Source of the DNA: Bacillus sp. J37
Lineage (GTDB): Bacteria > Bacillota > Bacilli > Bacillales > Bacillaceae
NCBI RefSeq assembly: GCF_000518865.1
Contig: NZ_JAEK01000015.1
Span: 29,485 to 93,484, forward strand
Direction: 5' to 3'
DNA: 64,000 nucleotides
Positions 17,049-25,189 of this stretch are shown here, one piece after another. How positions within the stretch are numbered: position 1 is the stretch's first letter; every line of letters begins with the position of its first letter. The notes under the pieces were generated by a model that searched no databases, was not told where the DNA came from, and saw only the letters and a list, made by a program, of their open reading frames with translations. The position numbers and the translations under genes were made by a program.

Positions 17049-20026
17049 GCGAATCACGGTTTACAATTACAATCGATGGCAAAGAATATTCCGCTGTTCC
17101 AGGTCAAAAAGTTTTAGAGGTAGCAAGAGAGGAAGATATCTTTGTTCCTGGTGTTTGCTATCATCCCAACTTAGGTACAATCCAAACTTGTGATACTTGT
17201 TATGTTTTAGCAGATGGAGAATTAGTAAGGTCATGTACGTTAAAAGCAGAGCCTGGTATGAATATTGATACTCTGTCGGAAAAAGTAAAAGCTGCACAAT
17301 ATGAAGGGATGTCCCGAATTCTAAAAAATCATGAGTTATATTGTACAGTCTGTGATAACAATAATGGAAATTGTACGATACATAATACGGTTGAAAAAAT
17401 GGAATTAGCTCATCAGAAGTATCCATTTGAAGCAAAACCATACGCACCGGACAATTCTCATCCTTTTTATCGTTATGAACCAGATCAATGTATTTTGTGT
17501 GGACGTTGTGTTGAAGCATGTCAGGATTTACAGGTAAATGAAACGTTGACAATTGATTGGAGCCGCAAAGTTCCAAGGGTTATTTGGGATAATGATGTTC
17601 CAATTGATCAGTCATCCTGCGTTTCTTGTGGTCACTGTGTAAGTGTTTGTCCATGCAATGCATTAATGGAAAAATCAATGCTTGGCAATGCCGGTTTTCT
17701 AACGGGTATACCTCCTAAAGTTCTTGGTCCTATGATCGATATGACAAAGGAAGTAGAGCCTGGCTATCGAGAAATTTTTGCGATTTCTGAAATGGAAGCA
17801 GCAATGAGAAAATCAAAAATAAAAAGAACAAAAACCGTTTGTACTTATTGTGGTGTAGGCTGTAGCTTTGAGGTCTGGACAAAGGATCGTGAAATATTAA
17901 AAATTCAAACAACAGAAGAGGCACCGGTCAATGGTATTTCAACCTGTGTAAAAGGGAAATGGGGATGGGATTTTGTTAATAGTGAAGAAAGATTGACAAA
18001 GCCGCTTATCCGAAAAGGTGAGGAGTTTGTAGAAGCAAACTGGGAGGAAGCTCTTACCTTAATTGCTGATAAACTGTCTTCCATAAAAAATGAGTATGGG
18101 GCAGATTCAATCGGATACATTGCATCATCTAAATGCTCTAACGAGGAAAATTATTTGTTTCAGAAATTCGCACGCGCTGTAATGGGGACAAATAATATTG
18201 ATAATTGTTCAAGATATTGTCAATCACCTGCTACATCTGGTCTTATGAGAACAGTTGGTCTTGGAGGAGATTCCGGAACAATAGAAGATATTATGGCTTC
18301 TGAACTTGTCATTGTTGTTGGTGCTAATCCGGCTGAATCCCATCCTGTTTTAGCAACACGAATAAAGAGAGCTCATAAGCTATTTGGTCAAAAGCTTGCA
18401 GTAGTAGATCTTAGAGAGCATGAATTAGCACAAAGAGCAGATCTCTTTTTACATCCTAAGCCAGGAACAGATATCATTTGGCTTAACGCAATAACAAAGT
18501 ATTTTTTTGACCAGGGCTGGGAGGACAAGAACTTCTTAGCAGAAAGGGTCAACGGTGTAAAAGAATTTAAAGAATCCCTTGAAAAATACACTCTAGAGTA
18601 TGCGGTTGAAAAAACAGGACTTAGCATGGAGCAACTACTGGAGCTTGCCAACATGATTAAAGAAGCAAATTCGGTTTGCATGCTTTGGGCAATGGGAGTT
18701 ACTCAGCATATGGGTGCTACCGATACAAGCACAGCTATATCCAACCTTCTTTTAGTAACAGGAAACTACGGTCGAACTGGTACTGGCGCATATCCATTAA
18801 GAGGTCATAACAATGTCCAAGGCGCATGTGATTTTGGTACAATGCCTGCCTGGATGCCAGGGTATGAACCTGTTCAAGATGCGGCAGTAAGGGAGAAGTA
18901 TGAAAAGGCTTGGGGTGTAAAACTTTCAGAGGTACCTGGTCATGATAACCATCATATGGTTGAAGGAATAAGTAAAGGAAATCTTAAAGCTCTTTACCTC
19001 TTTGGAGAAGACATGGCCATTGTAGATGCAAATTCTAACTATGTTCATTCGAATTTTGAAAAACTGGATTTCTTTGTTGTACAGGATATCTTTTTCAGTA
19101 AAACAGCTCAATTTGCCGATGTTATTTTACCTGCTGCACCTAGTCTTGAAAAAGATGGAACTTTTACAAATACAGAAAGGCGAATTCAGAGATTCAATAA
19201 AGTGTTGGAACCATTAGGTGATTCAAAACCGGATTGGGTCATTTTTCAGGAACTAGCGAATAAGCTTGGAGCAAATTGGAATTATAGTCATCCTTCAGAG
19301 ATCATGGAAGAAGCTGCAAGTCTTGCACCAATGTTTGCAGGTGTTAGCTATGAAAGACTTGAGGGCTTTGAATCACAGGTTTGGCCGGTAAAAGAGGATG
19401 GAAAGGGGACTCCTTTATTATATACAGATAAATTTGGTTTTCCGGATGGAAAAGCGAGATTAGTACCAGTAGACTGGACAGTACCATTTGAACCAGGTGA
19501 AGAGTATGATCTTCATTTAAATAACGGACGTCTGTTGGAACACTTCCATGAAGGGAATATGACCTATAAGTCAGAAGGTTTGACACACAAAGTGCCACAT
19601 CCATGGCTTGAAATTTCACTTGATTTAGCTAGTGAAAGAGGTTTAGAAGATGGTGCTTTAGTTGGATTAACCTCTCCTTATGGTCATGTCGAGGTCCGAG
19701 TAATTGTAACAGACAGAGTAAAAGGAAAAGAATTGTACCTTGCCATGAATTCCGCAGAAGATATAGAGGCAGTCAATCGGTTAACGAGTAGCTACCATGA
19801 CATTACGACCCATACTCCTGCTTACAAGGAGATGTCAGTAAAAATGGAAGTGATTGAGACAAAAGGAGAACCTCCACTACCTAAACACAATCATCGATTT
19901 GGTAACAGAATTCCCCAAATCAGTGTAAAGGTAGAAGAGAAATGGCAGCGTTCAGATTACACGCCTATTTCTGAATTGGATGATTTTAAGGAGGGGCACT
20001 ATGGCGAAACCGATCAGGCAAATTAG
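17045..20026 (+). CDS. fdhA: Formate dehydrogenase, large molybdopterin subunit with N-terminal NuoG-like iron-sulfur region
   Basis: 993 residues. In order: a 2Fe-2S domain (GVCYHPNLGTIQTCDTCYVL, about 35-65), a His-Cys 4Fe-4S motif (HELYCTVCDNNNGNC, about 95-115), two ferredoxin clusters (CILCGRCVEAC, CVSCGHCVSVCPC, about 140-205), a molybdopterin Fe4S4 domain (CTYCGVGCSF ... CVKGKWGW, about 265-310), then the molybdopterin and dinucleotide-binding domains. The residue matching the catalytic Sec/Cys is Cys392 in SRYCQSP, so this is the cysteine form; Gln follows where other dehydrogenases have His. It oxidises formate to CO2 in the cytoplasm. Layout and length match B. subtilis YrhE/YjgC. 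The acceptor is probably NAD or quinone through an unseen partner. Confidence 0.93.
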   Translation: MSESRFTITIDGKEYSAVPGQKVLEVAREEDIFVPGVCYHPNLGTIQTCDTCYVLADGELVRSCTLKAEPGMNIDTLSEKVKAAQYEGMSRILKNHELYCTVCDNNNGNCTIHNTVEKMELAHQKYPFEAKPYAPDNSHPFYRYEPDQCILCGRCVEACQDLQVNETLTIDWSRKVPRVIWDNDVPIDQSSCVSCGHCVSVCPCNALMEKSMLGNAGFLTGIPPKVLGPMIDMTKEVEPGYREIFAISEMEAAMRKSKIKRTKTVCTYCGVGCSFEVWTKDREILKIQTTEEAPVNGISTCVKGKWGWDFVNSEERLTKPLIRKGEEFVEANWEEALTLIADKLSSIKNEYGADSIGYIASSKCSNEENYLFQKFARAVMGTNNIDNCSRYCQSPATSGLMRTVGLGGDSGTIEDIMASELVIVVGANPAESHPVLATRIKRAHKLFGQKLAVVDLREHELAQRADLFLHPKPGTDIIWLNAITKYFFDQGWEDKNFLAERVNGVKEFKESLEKYTLEYAVEKTGLSMEQLLELANMIKEANSVCMLWAMGVTQHMGATDTSTAISNLLLVTGNYGRTGTGAYPLRGHNNVQGACDFGTMPAWMPGYEPVQDAAVREKYEKAWGVKLSEVPGHDNHHMVEGISKGNLKALYLFGEDMAIVDANSNYVHSNFEKLDFFVVQDIFFSKTAQFADVILPAAPSLEKDGTFTNTERRIQRFNKVLEPLGDSKPDWVIFQELANKLGANWNYSHPSEIMEEAASLAPMFAGVSYERLEGFESQVWPVKEDGKGTPLLYTDKFGFPDGKARLVPVDWTVPFEPGEEYDLHLNNGRLLEHFHEGNMTYKSEGLTHKVPHPWLEISLDLASERGLEDGALVGLTSPYGHVEVRVIVTDRVKGKELYLAMNSAEDIEAVNRLTSSYHDITTHTPAYKEMSVKMEVIETKGEPPLPKHNHRFGNRIPQISVKVEEKWQRSDYTPISELDDFKEGHYGETDQAN

Positions 20027-20498
20027 AAGAGAATTTCTTAATGAACAGGAAGAACAAGACCAGGCAATGAATGAGATTTTGAAGGAACTTGCAGAAAATA
20101 AGGAAGCGGTACTCGCCTTTATTCAAACGGCAAAAGAATTACACGAACTGAAGGTATTCGAGACTACCAACTCACTTTTAAAGCAAAGTGATGAGGTTGG
20201 CGCCATTGCGATTCAGCAAATAAACCAACCAGCGGTTCATAACATGATTAAATCTGGATTTGGACTGTTCAAGTTCCTTGGAGCCCTTCAACCCTCCCAG
20301 CTACAAACGATTTTAGATGGTGTAACACTTGGGCTAAAGAGAATGTCTGATTCTGGAGAAAAGGGTGAGAAACAAAGTATCTGGAGACTGAGAAAGAGGC
20401 TAACTAGCCCAGCAACTCGAGCAGCTTTGACAACAATGATTGACTTTGTTGAAGGGATGGGGGAAGTCTTTTTACGCAATCGGAGGAACAGCAAATAA
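20001..20498 (+). CDS. DUF1641 protein, formate dehydrogenase partner (YrhD/YjgD type)
   Basis: 165 residues from the ATG at 20001, preceded by AAGGAGGGG; the start lies inside the last 26 bases of fdhA, so translation is coupled. The DUF1641 core is ALQPSQLQTILDGVTLGLKR with a helical N-terminal half (LKELAENKEAVLAFIQTAKEL). In B. subtilis the same gene follows both formate dehydrogenase paralogues. The family is thought to form a complex with the enzyme, perhaps linking it to an electron acceptor. That role is from general knowledge, not from this sequence. Confidence 0.9.
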   Translation: MAKPIRQIRREFLNEQEEQDQAMNEILKELAENKEAVLAFIQTAKELHELKVFETTNSLLKQSDEVGAIAIQQINQPAVHNMIKSGFGLFKFLGALQPSQLQTILDGVTLGLKRMSDSGEKGEKQSIWRLRKRLTSPATRAALTTMIDFVEGMGEVFLRNRRNSK

Positions 20499-20512
20499 GG
20501 AAGGTGCTTGGA

Positions 20513-20725
20513 ATGAAAAATGAAAAGTATCAAATTGAAAATCTTAACAATCAAGAAGACGCGGATAAACTAACTCAAGCAGTACTTGGTGTTTGGGGAA
20601 TTAGTAAAGCTGAAACAAATACATCACAAAAAACAGTATTATTCAGCTATGATGAACGGATGGCATCAGCTCAAGACTTTATACAAGCAATAAAGGAATC
20701 TGGATATGACATTGTAAATGAATAA
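20513..20725 (+). CDS. HMA-like small protein without the metal-binding CxxC
   Basis: 70 residues from the ATG at 20513 (AAGGAAGG at 7 bases), directly after the DUF1641 gene. The pattern YQIENLNNQEDADKLTQAVLG, SKAETNTSQKTVLFSYDE, FIQAIKESGYDIV has the beta-alpha-beta-beta-alpha-beta shape of heavy-metal-associated domains such as CopZ. The loop that normally carries CxxC reads LNNQEDAD, so it should not bind copper by the usual ligands. It may be a structural or cofactor-related accessory of the formate dehydrogenase operon. Confidence 0.7.
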   Translation: MKNEKYQIENLNNQEDADKLTQAVLGVWGISKAETNTSQKTVLFSYDERMASAQDFIQAIKESGYDIVNE

Positions 20726-20748
20726 CTGTAATGATCGAGGTGAAACCA

Positions 20749-20877
20749 TTGAGATTATGTGAGGTATGTGGAACAAAAGAGGATCTTAAAGATGAATATG
20801 AACAAGAAGCCGTTCAATCGGCTGTGACACTTCATATATGTGAGAGTTGTCGTGAGGACAGAAAGGTTATACATTAA
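20749..20877 (+). CDS. Tiny two-CxxC (zinc ribbon-like) protein ending the formate operon
   Basis: 42 residues from a TTG at 20749 with GAGGTG 6 bases upstream. It has one CxxC pair near each end (LCEVCGTKEDL, HICESCRED), spaced 28 residues apart. That is the layout of a small zinc ribbon. An ATG at 20731 in the same frame would contain the ribosome site. It lies 23 bases after the HMA-like gene and just before the operon terminator, so it is probably co-expressed with fdhA. Its function is unknown. Confidence 0.6.
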   Translation: MRLCEVCGTKEDLKDEYEQEAVQSAVTLHICESCREDRKVIH

Positions 20878-20883
20878 TAGGAC

Positions 20884-20917
20884 ATGGAAAATCCAGGTAT
20901 ATACCTGGATTTTTCAT
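20884..20917 (+). terminator. Terminator of the formate operon
   Basis: AAATCCAGGT pairs with ACCTGGATTT around a short loop, followed by a T run. It lies a few bases after the last small gene. Confidence 0.85.
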
Positions 20918-21137
20918 ATGAAGAAAGGTAGAGGGATCGTTTATACTTTCCTTATCCTTTTATGTAGATATTGAAATGAACCTGTTCTTTTCAGAAGAAG
21001 CAGGGGGCTTATACAAATAATTTAATCGGAAAAACAAGGATATGTTATAATGGAAAAGTTGGGAAATAAATCCATTTACTTTCTTCTAGAGGGGAAGAAG
21101 TAAAAGGATCTGTTGGTTGGAGGAAGAGTATATATAA

Positions 21138-21929
21138 ATGGATCATATCATTGAATTGCAAAATGTAACAAAAGTATACAAGAGTAAAAGTATTCTAGAG
21201 GAAGTTAACCTCAGCATTTCTTCGAACCAGGTTACAGCCGTTGTTGGAAAGAACGGATCAGGAAAGAGTACATTATTGAAATTGATCGGTGGATTAATGA
21301 AGCCAGATAGTGGTCAAATCCTTTTTCCGAAAGGAAAGACACTTCGGATTGGATACGTACCAGAGCTAACTCCTGCAGTTATTCCGTTTACCCCTGTCGA
21401 GTATCTGACACATATGGGAATGATACGGAGTTTACCAAAGAAGCAGGTAGAGCAAAGAATTAACACCTTATTAAAAATGTTTCACATGGAAGATGACAGG
21501 AACATAAGAATTATACATTTTTCAAAAGGGATGAAACAAAAAATAACGATCATGCAGGCGATGTTGGAGGAAACAGATCTGTTAATCATGGACGAACCTC
21601 TATCTGGCCTTGATCCGAAAGCACAAAGAGACTTGGAAGAACTATTGATTTCTTTAAAGCGCCGAAAGATTAGTGTCATTTTAAGTTGTCATGAGACAAG
21701 ATTATTAGAAAGGGTCGTAGACCAAATATTTGTCATTAATCAATGTAAAATTACACAAAAAAGTGGACAGCATGCATCAGGTAAGTTAAAGAACAGGTTG
21801 GTAATTGAACTGTTAAATCCTGCATTATTAGCTTCATTTAGAGACAAAGTGACAATTGAGAGTGAAAGAAAAATAGACACTGATTTAAGCTTAATAGAAT
21901 TGACTGTTAATCATGAACAGACAGATTAA
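21138..21929 (+). CDS. ABC transporter ATP-binding protein, cut short by an in-frame TAA
   Basis: 263 residues. Walker A GKNGSGKST at about 37-45, Q-loop region GYVPELT, signature FSKGMKQK, Walker B LLIMDEPLSGLD, and H-switch SCHE are all intact, so the nucleotide-binding domain should work. After the TAA at 21927-21929 the same frame stays open for 37 codons (MIREFLEIGASIKLLTPLNE ... ) and ends in TGA at 22041-22043, overlapping the permease ATG by four bases. The extension resembles the C-terminal tail of ABC exporter ATPases (REFLEIGASIKLLTPL). A full protein of about 301 residues, coupled to the permease, was therefore the ancestral state. The present product lacks that tail, and coupling is weakened. 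Confidence 0.88.
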   Translation: MDHIIELQNVTKVYKSKSILEEVNLSISSNQVTAVVGKNGSGKSTLLKLIGGLMKPDSGQILFPKGKTLRIGYVPELTPAVIPFTPVEYLTHMGMIRSLPKKQVEQRINTLLKMFHMEDDRNIRIIHFSKGMKQKITIMQAMLEETDLLIMDEPLSGLDPKAQRDLEELLISLKRRKISVILSCHETRLLERVVDQIFVINQCKITQKSGQHASGKLKNRLVIELLNPALLASFRDKVTIESERKIDTDLSLIELTVNHEQTD

Positions 21930-22039
21930 ATGATAAGAGAATTTTTAGAGATAGGAGCTTCAATCAAGCTTTTAACACCTTTAAATGAGTTAGAAAACGA
22001 GTTTTCCCTACAGTTTGAAAGGAAGAGGAGAAATTTACA

Positions 22040-22756
22040 ATGAAGGGTTTGGTTGTATATCAGTTCGTTACATATATTCGTTCCCATAAGTATATTCCAC
22101 CAGTTTCAGTTTTTATAATGTTACTGGTCATTAATTACACATACGTTCCTAATCCTATTATGGATAGCTATTCATTCACTTCTATCCTATTATTTTTTGT
22201 AATCGGTTGGGTGACAATTTCTCTCTTTCACTCGGAGGATGAAGGGCAAAAACAAATTACCATCATACATGCCAAAAATATAAGAGAATATTACCTCGCC
22301 CTCGTGATTAATTGTACCTTGGTTGCGTTCTTCCTTAGTGTTGTGGCAGTTGCGTACCCTATTATTTTTCAAGCTTTTACTCCAGGGTTACATCCAGTAC
22401 ATATCGTAAAGGGTTTTTTAGCTCATTTTAGTCTCACCTTCCTATCTATTGCATTATCCATTTTTTTCACAAGAGAGCTTGTTAAAAACCATATTAATTC
22501 ATGGTGGGGTGTGATTAGTATTTTAATTGGTTCTTTGGTTAGTGCAATACTGACAGAAGCAAATATTATAAATTTAACGGTATTATACTGGATTTTACCA
22601 CCTCTTCATTACTCCTTTAAAATAATGAGCGTGGACGATCACATTATATCGATCAGCACAGAAGTTTACGGATATTTCGTATGGATCTTTATCTACAGTA
22701 TGATGCTGATTACCCTTTTTTTAGTGATTGTTCAGAAAAAGAGGTCTTTTAAATGA
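22040..22756 (+). CDS. ABC-2 type transporter permease
   Basis: 238 residues with six hydrophobic segments (PPVSVFIMLLVINYTYV, FTSILLFFVIGWVTISLF, LALVINCTLVAFFLSVVAVAYPII, FLSIALSIFFTREL, WGVISILIGSLVSAIL, FVWIFIYSMMLITLFLVIV). The SEDEGQ stretch after helix 2 is typical of NatB/ABC-2 export permeases. It pairs with the preceding ATPase, and the overlap of the old ATPase stop with this ATG shows a two-gene operon. The exported substrate is unknown; drugs, sodium or peptides are possible for this group. Confidence 0.82.
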   Translation: MKGLVVYQFVTYIRSHKYIPPVSVFIMLLVINYTYVPNPIMDSYSFTSILLFFVIGWVTISLFHSEDEGQKQITIIHAKNIREYYLALVINCTLVAFFLSVVAVAYPIIFQAFTPGLHPVHIVKGFLAHFSLTFLSIALSIFFTRELVKNHINSWWGVISILIGSLVSAILTEANIINLTVLYWILPPLHYSFKIMSVDDHIISISTEVYGYFVWIFIYSMMLITLFLVIVQKKRSFK

Positions 22757-22793
22757 GGAAATTTATTGTTCAAACAGTTCATTACTTTTAAGC

Positions 22794-22830
22794 AAGCGCC
22801 ATTCTTGAATAAGGATGTGCGTTTTTTAAT
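22794..22830. repeat. Family A palindrome (copy 2)
   Basis: AAGCGCCATTCTTGAATAAG is followed by GATGTGCGTTTTTT, giving an imperfect stem around TTGAATAAG. It lies 40 bases after the permease stop and may act as its terminator. Confidence 0.65.
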
Positions 22831-23119
22831 ATGCAGGGTAAATTGTTGAAAAGAGATTGTTTGAAAAGGTATATTTTTCAACATATATTTACATACAATT
22901 TTACACTTATACTTGTTCAAAAGATCCATTTAGTAAGAGTCAAATCTCTCACCTTTCCTCGTTAAACTGTCAATTTAAGAAAAATTATAAAGTATCTTAT
23001 TCTACAGAATCCCGCTCATAGTTCATTCTTATTTAAATTCTCTTGTAACTGCTTCACAAGATTTGATGTGAATGTAATACTAGGTTTGAACAGCACACAT
23101 ATCGACAAAAAAATCCATA

Positions 23120-23152
23120 TTGTAACTTTTTTGTAACTCTTTTATAGAGAAG
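23120..23152 (+). promoter_or_regulatory. 11-base direct repeats, candidate response-regulator site
   Basis: TTGTAACTTTT (23120-23130) and TTGTAACTCTT (23131-23141) are adjacent 11-base repeats. A weaker third unit, TTATAGAGAAG, follows. A TATAAT-like box lies at about 23159. Helical-turn repeats of this type are how OmpR-family regulators bind, and such a regulator is encoded two genes downstream. Autoregulation of the operon is a reasonable inference. The rest of the 22757-23217 gap holds only the family A repeat and AT-rich DNA. Confidence 0.45.
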
Positions 23153-23217
23153 GACTTATATAATAAATTTATTCGAAGGAAACAGTAATTTTTGGAAAAA
23201 TGAATGGAGTGTCCATC

Positions 23218-24477
23218 ATGAGAAAGAAAAGCAAATCAACATTAATAATAGGTCTAGTTATGAGCAGTATGATGTTATCGGGTTGCCAACTTGTTGAATC
23301 TCCTAATGCATTAATTGAAGCTCCCCAACAAGAAAAAGAACAGAATATAGAATTGAGTAAAAAAGCGGCAGAGCTGCTCCCAACTAATAGTGAATTACTA
23401 ACCCCGGTAAATTCTAATAAAAAACAGTCAATTTTTATTGCTGATAGTAATGACGATGGGAACCAGGAAGCCTTTCTTTTGTATAGAGGTTTAGGGGAAA
23501 ATCGTAAAGTTCATCTTCTTTCTTTACAGGAAACTGACAATGATTGGAGAGAAGTATCAGACTTTGAATTGGATTATCTGCAACTTGATTATTTTGGTCT
23601 CCATGATTTAGACAATGATGGACGAGTAGAAGTAGTCATCGGCCTTGGAGGATCAGACTTTGAATCAGAGAAAGAGCTTATGATATACCAATGGAAGGAA
23701 GAGGGGCTGACACAGGTAGTAAATAAAGGATATGAAATCCTTGATATTGCGGACTATGATCTTGACGGAAAAGCAGATGTTCTTATTGTCCATGGGAAGA
23801 GAAGAGAATTTATGGAGGCGGAGCTTCTTACATTCAGGTCTGGTCAAATAGAGACAACCTCAAGTGTGAATATGGATGCTTTTGCATTTCATGAAAATAC
23901 AGTGAGTGGAAAATTATCTGATGGTAATCAGGCATTGTTTATTGATGGTGGTGTTGGTGCTCATTCAATGGTGACTGAAATCATTGCTTTTGAGGACGGG
24001 AAGCTTATAAAGGTGGATGAAAGAGCTGGTGGAATGCTCATTAAAGAATACCCACTTTATAGTAAAGATATTAATGACGATGGGGTCATTGAAGTAGGTG
24101 GGATGTATATCCCAAAAGGGTGGGAAGAAGAAGCATTTACTGATATTCCGTTTATTGAATACTATTCAACATATTCAATAAATGGGGAGGAAAAAAAGAT
24201 TGAGGAAAGATATACAAACAGAGAGCATAAGTTTTACATCACAATTCCAGTTGATTGGCATGGTAAGGTAAAAATTAAAAAGGTTGAAAATAGTATCCAA
24301 TTAATCTCTGTTTCAGATGATGAACTACTTTTTGAGGTTAAATGGAGTAACCTCGAATCGGTTGCACCGAAAGGCCATGTCTTCAAAAAAACAAAAGATA
24401 CCTTTTTTTATACGGAAATGAAAGAAAAAGATGCTTTTCCATTTAATCAGTTTCATTTATTAGAAGATGAGTTTTAA
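23218..24477 (+). CDS. VCBS/FG-GAP-like repeat lipoprotein
   Basis: 419 residues from the ATG at 23218 (GGAGTG at 6 bases). The signal ends in the lipobox SMMLSGC. The mature part carries at least four calcium-loop sequences: DSNDDGNQEA, DLDNDGRVEV, DYDLDGKADV and DINDDGVIEV, as in VCBS/FG-GAP beta-propeller blades. It should therefore be a surface-anchored, calcium-binding sensor or binding protein. It is followed within 14 bases by the response regulator and then the histidine kinase. This suggests it feeds a signal to that system or is its main output. Confidence 0.82.
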   Translation: MRKKSKSTLIIGLVMSSMMLSGCQLVESPNALIEAPQQEKEQNIELSKKAAELLPTNSELLTPVNSNKKQSIFIADSNDDGNQEAFLLYRGLGENRKVHLLSLQETDNDWREVSDFELDYLQLDYFGLHDLDNDGRVEVVIGLGGSDFESEKELMIYQWKEEGLTQVVNKGYEILDIADYDLDGKADVLIVHGKRREFMEAELLTFRSGQIETTSSVNMDAFAFHENTVSGKLSDGNQALFIDGGVGAHSMVTEIIAFEDGKLIKVDERAGGMLIKEYPLYSKDINDDGVIEVGGMYIPKGWEEEAFTDIPFIEYYSTYSINGEEKKIEERYTNREHKFYITIPVDWHGKVKIKKVENSIQLISVSDDELLFEVKWSNLESVAPKGHVFKKTKDTFFYTEMKEKDAFPFNQFHLLEDEF

Positions 24478-24490
24478 GAGAGGGAAGTTT

Positions 24491-25189
24491 ATGAATAAAA
24501 TTCTTGTTGTTGAAGATGAGTTATCCATACGTAGCTTTGTCAGCTTAAATCTAAAAAAGAAGGGATACCTTGTAACGGAAGCAGAAACTGGAGAGGAAGC
24601 ATTACGACAGTATCATCGAGAGAACTTTGATATTATTTTGCTTGATTTAATGCTACCGGGTATCGATGGATTTGAAGTTTGCCAAGAAATTCGAAAGATT
24701 AATCAAACAGTAGGCATTATTATGTTAACGGCTCGGACACAAGAGAAGGATAAGGTCGAGGGTTTAATCATTGGTGCAGATGATTACTTATATAAACCAT
24801 TTAGCTTAGTCGAGCTCGAGGCTAGAATTTTTTCTCTGCTTCGAAGACTAGCTGTTGACCGCTCAATTTCAACGGAACATGATGAGAGGATTACTTCGGG
24901 TCCATTTCAATTGGACATGAAAACGAAGCGATTGATCAGTTCTGGAACAGAAGTAAAATTAACTCCAACTGAATTCTCTATTCTTCATTACCTTATGGGT
25001 CATCCAAATCGTGTCTTCACAAGAGATGAATTATTGGATGAGATATGGGGAAAGAACTATGTTGGTGATTTAAAAGTCGTGGATGTAAACATTAGACGAA
25101 TTCGACAGAAAATCGAGACAGACCCTTCCTCACCAGTATATTTATGTACGGAGTGGGGGTTAGGGTACATATGGATGGGTAATGTATGA
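24491..25189 (+). CDS. OmpR/PhoB family response regulator
   Basis: 232 residues from the ATG at 24491 (GAGGGAAG upstream). The receiver domain (1-120) has the acidic pocket VVEDE, the phosphoacceptor Asp in IILLDLMLPGIDG, the Thr in MLTAR and the Lys in LYKPFS. The C-terminal winged helix (about 135-230) contains LTPTEFSILHYLMGHPNRVF, RDELLDEIWG and VVDVNIRRIRQKIE. It overlaps the kinase start by four bases. The upstream 11-base direct repeats are a plausible target. The stimulus is unknown, but the linked lipoprotein points to the cell surface. Confidence 0.95.
   Translation: MNKILVVEDELSIRSFVSLNLKKKGYLVTEAETGEEALRQYHRENFDIILLDLMLPGIDGFEVCQEIRKINQTVGIIMLTARTQEKDKVEGLIIGADDYLYKPFSLVELEARIFSLLRRLAVDRSISTEHDERITSGPFQLDMKTKRLISSGTEVKLTPTEFSILHYLMGHPNRVFTRDELLDEIWGKNYVGDLKVVDVNIRRIRQKIETDPSSPVYLCTEWGLGYIWMGNV

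Noticed and set aside
17067..17576. 169-codon minus-strand frame within fdhA
   Set aside because: Shadow of the iron-sulfur part of fdhA; composition is that of reversed codons.
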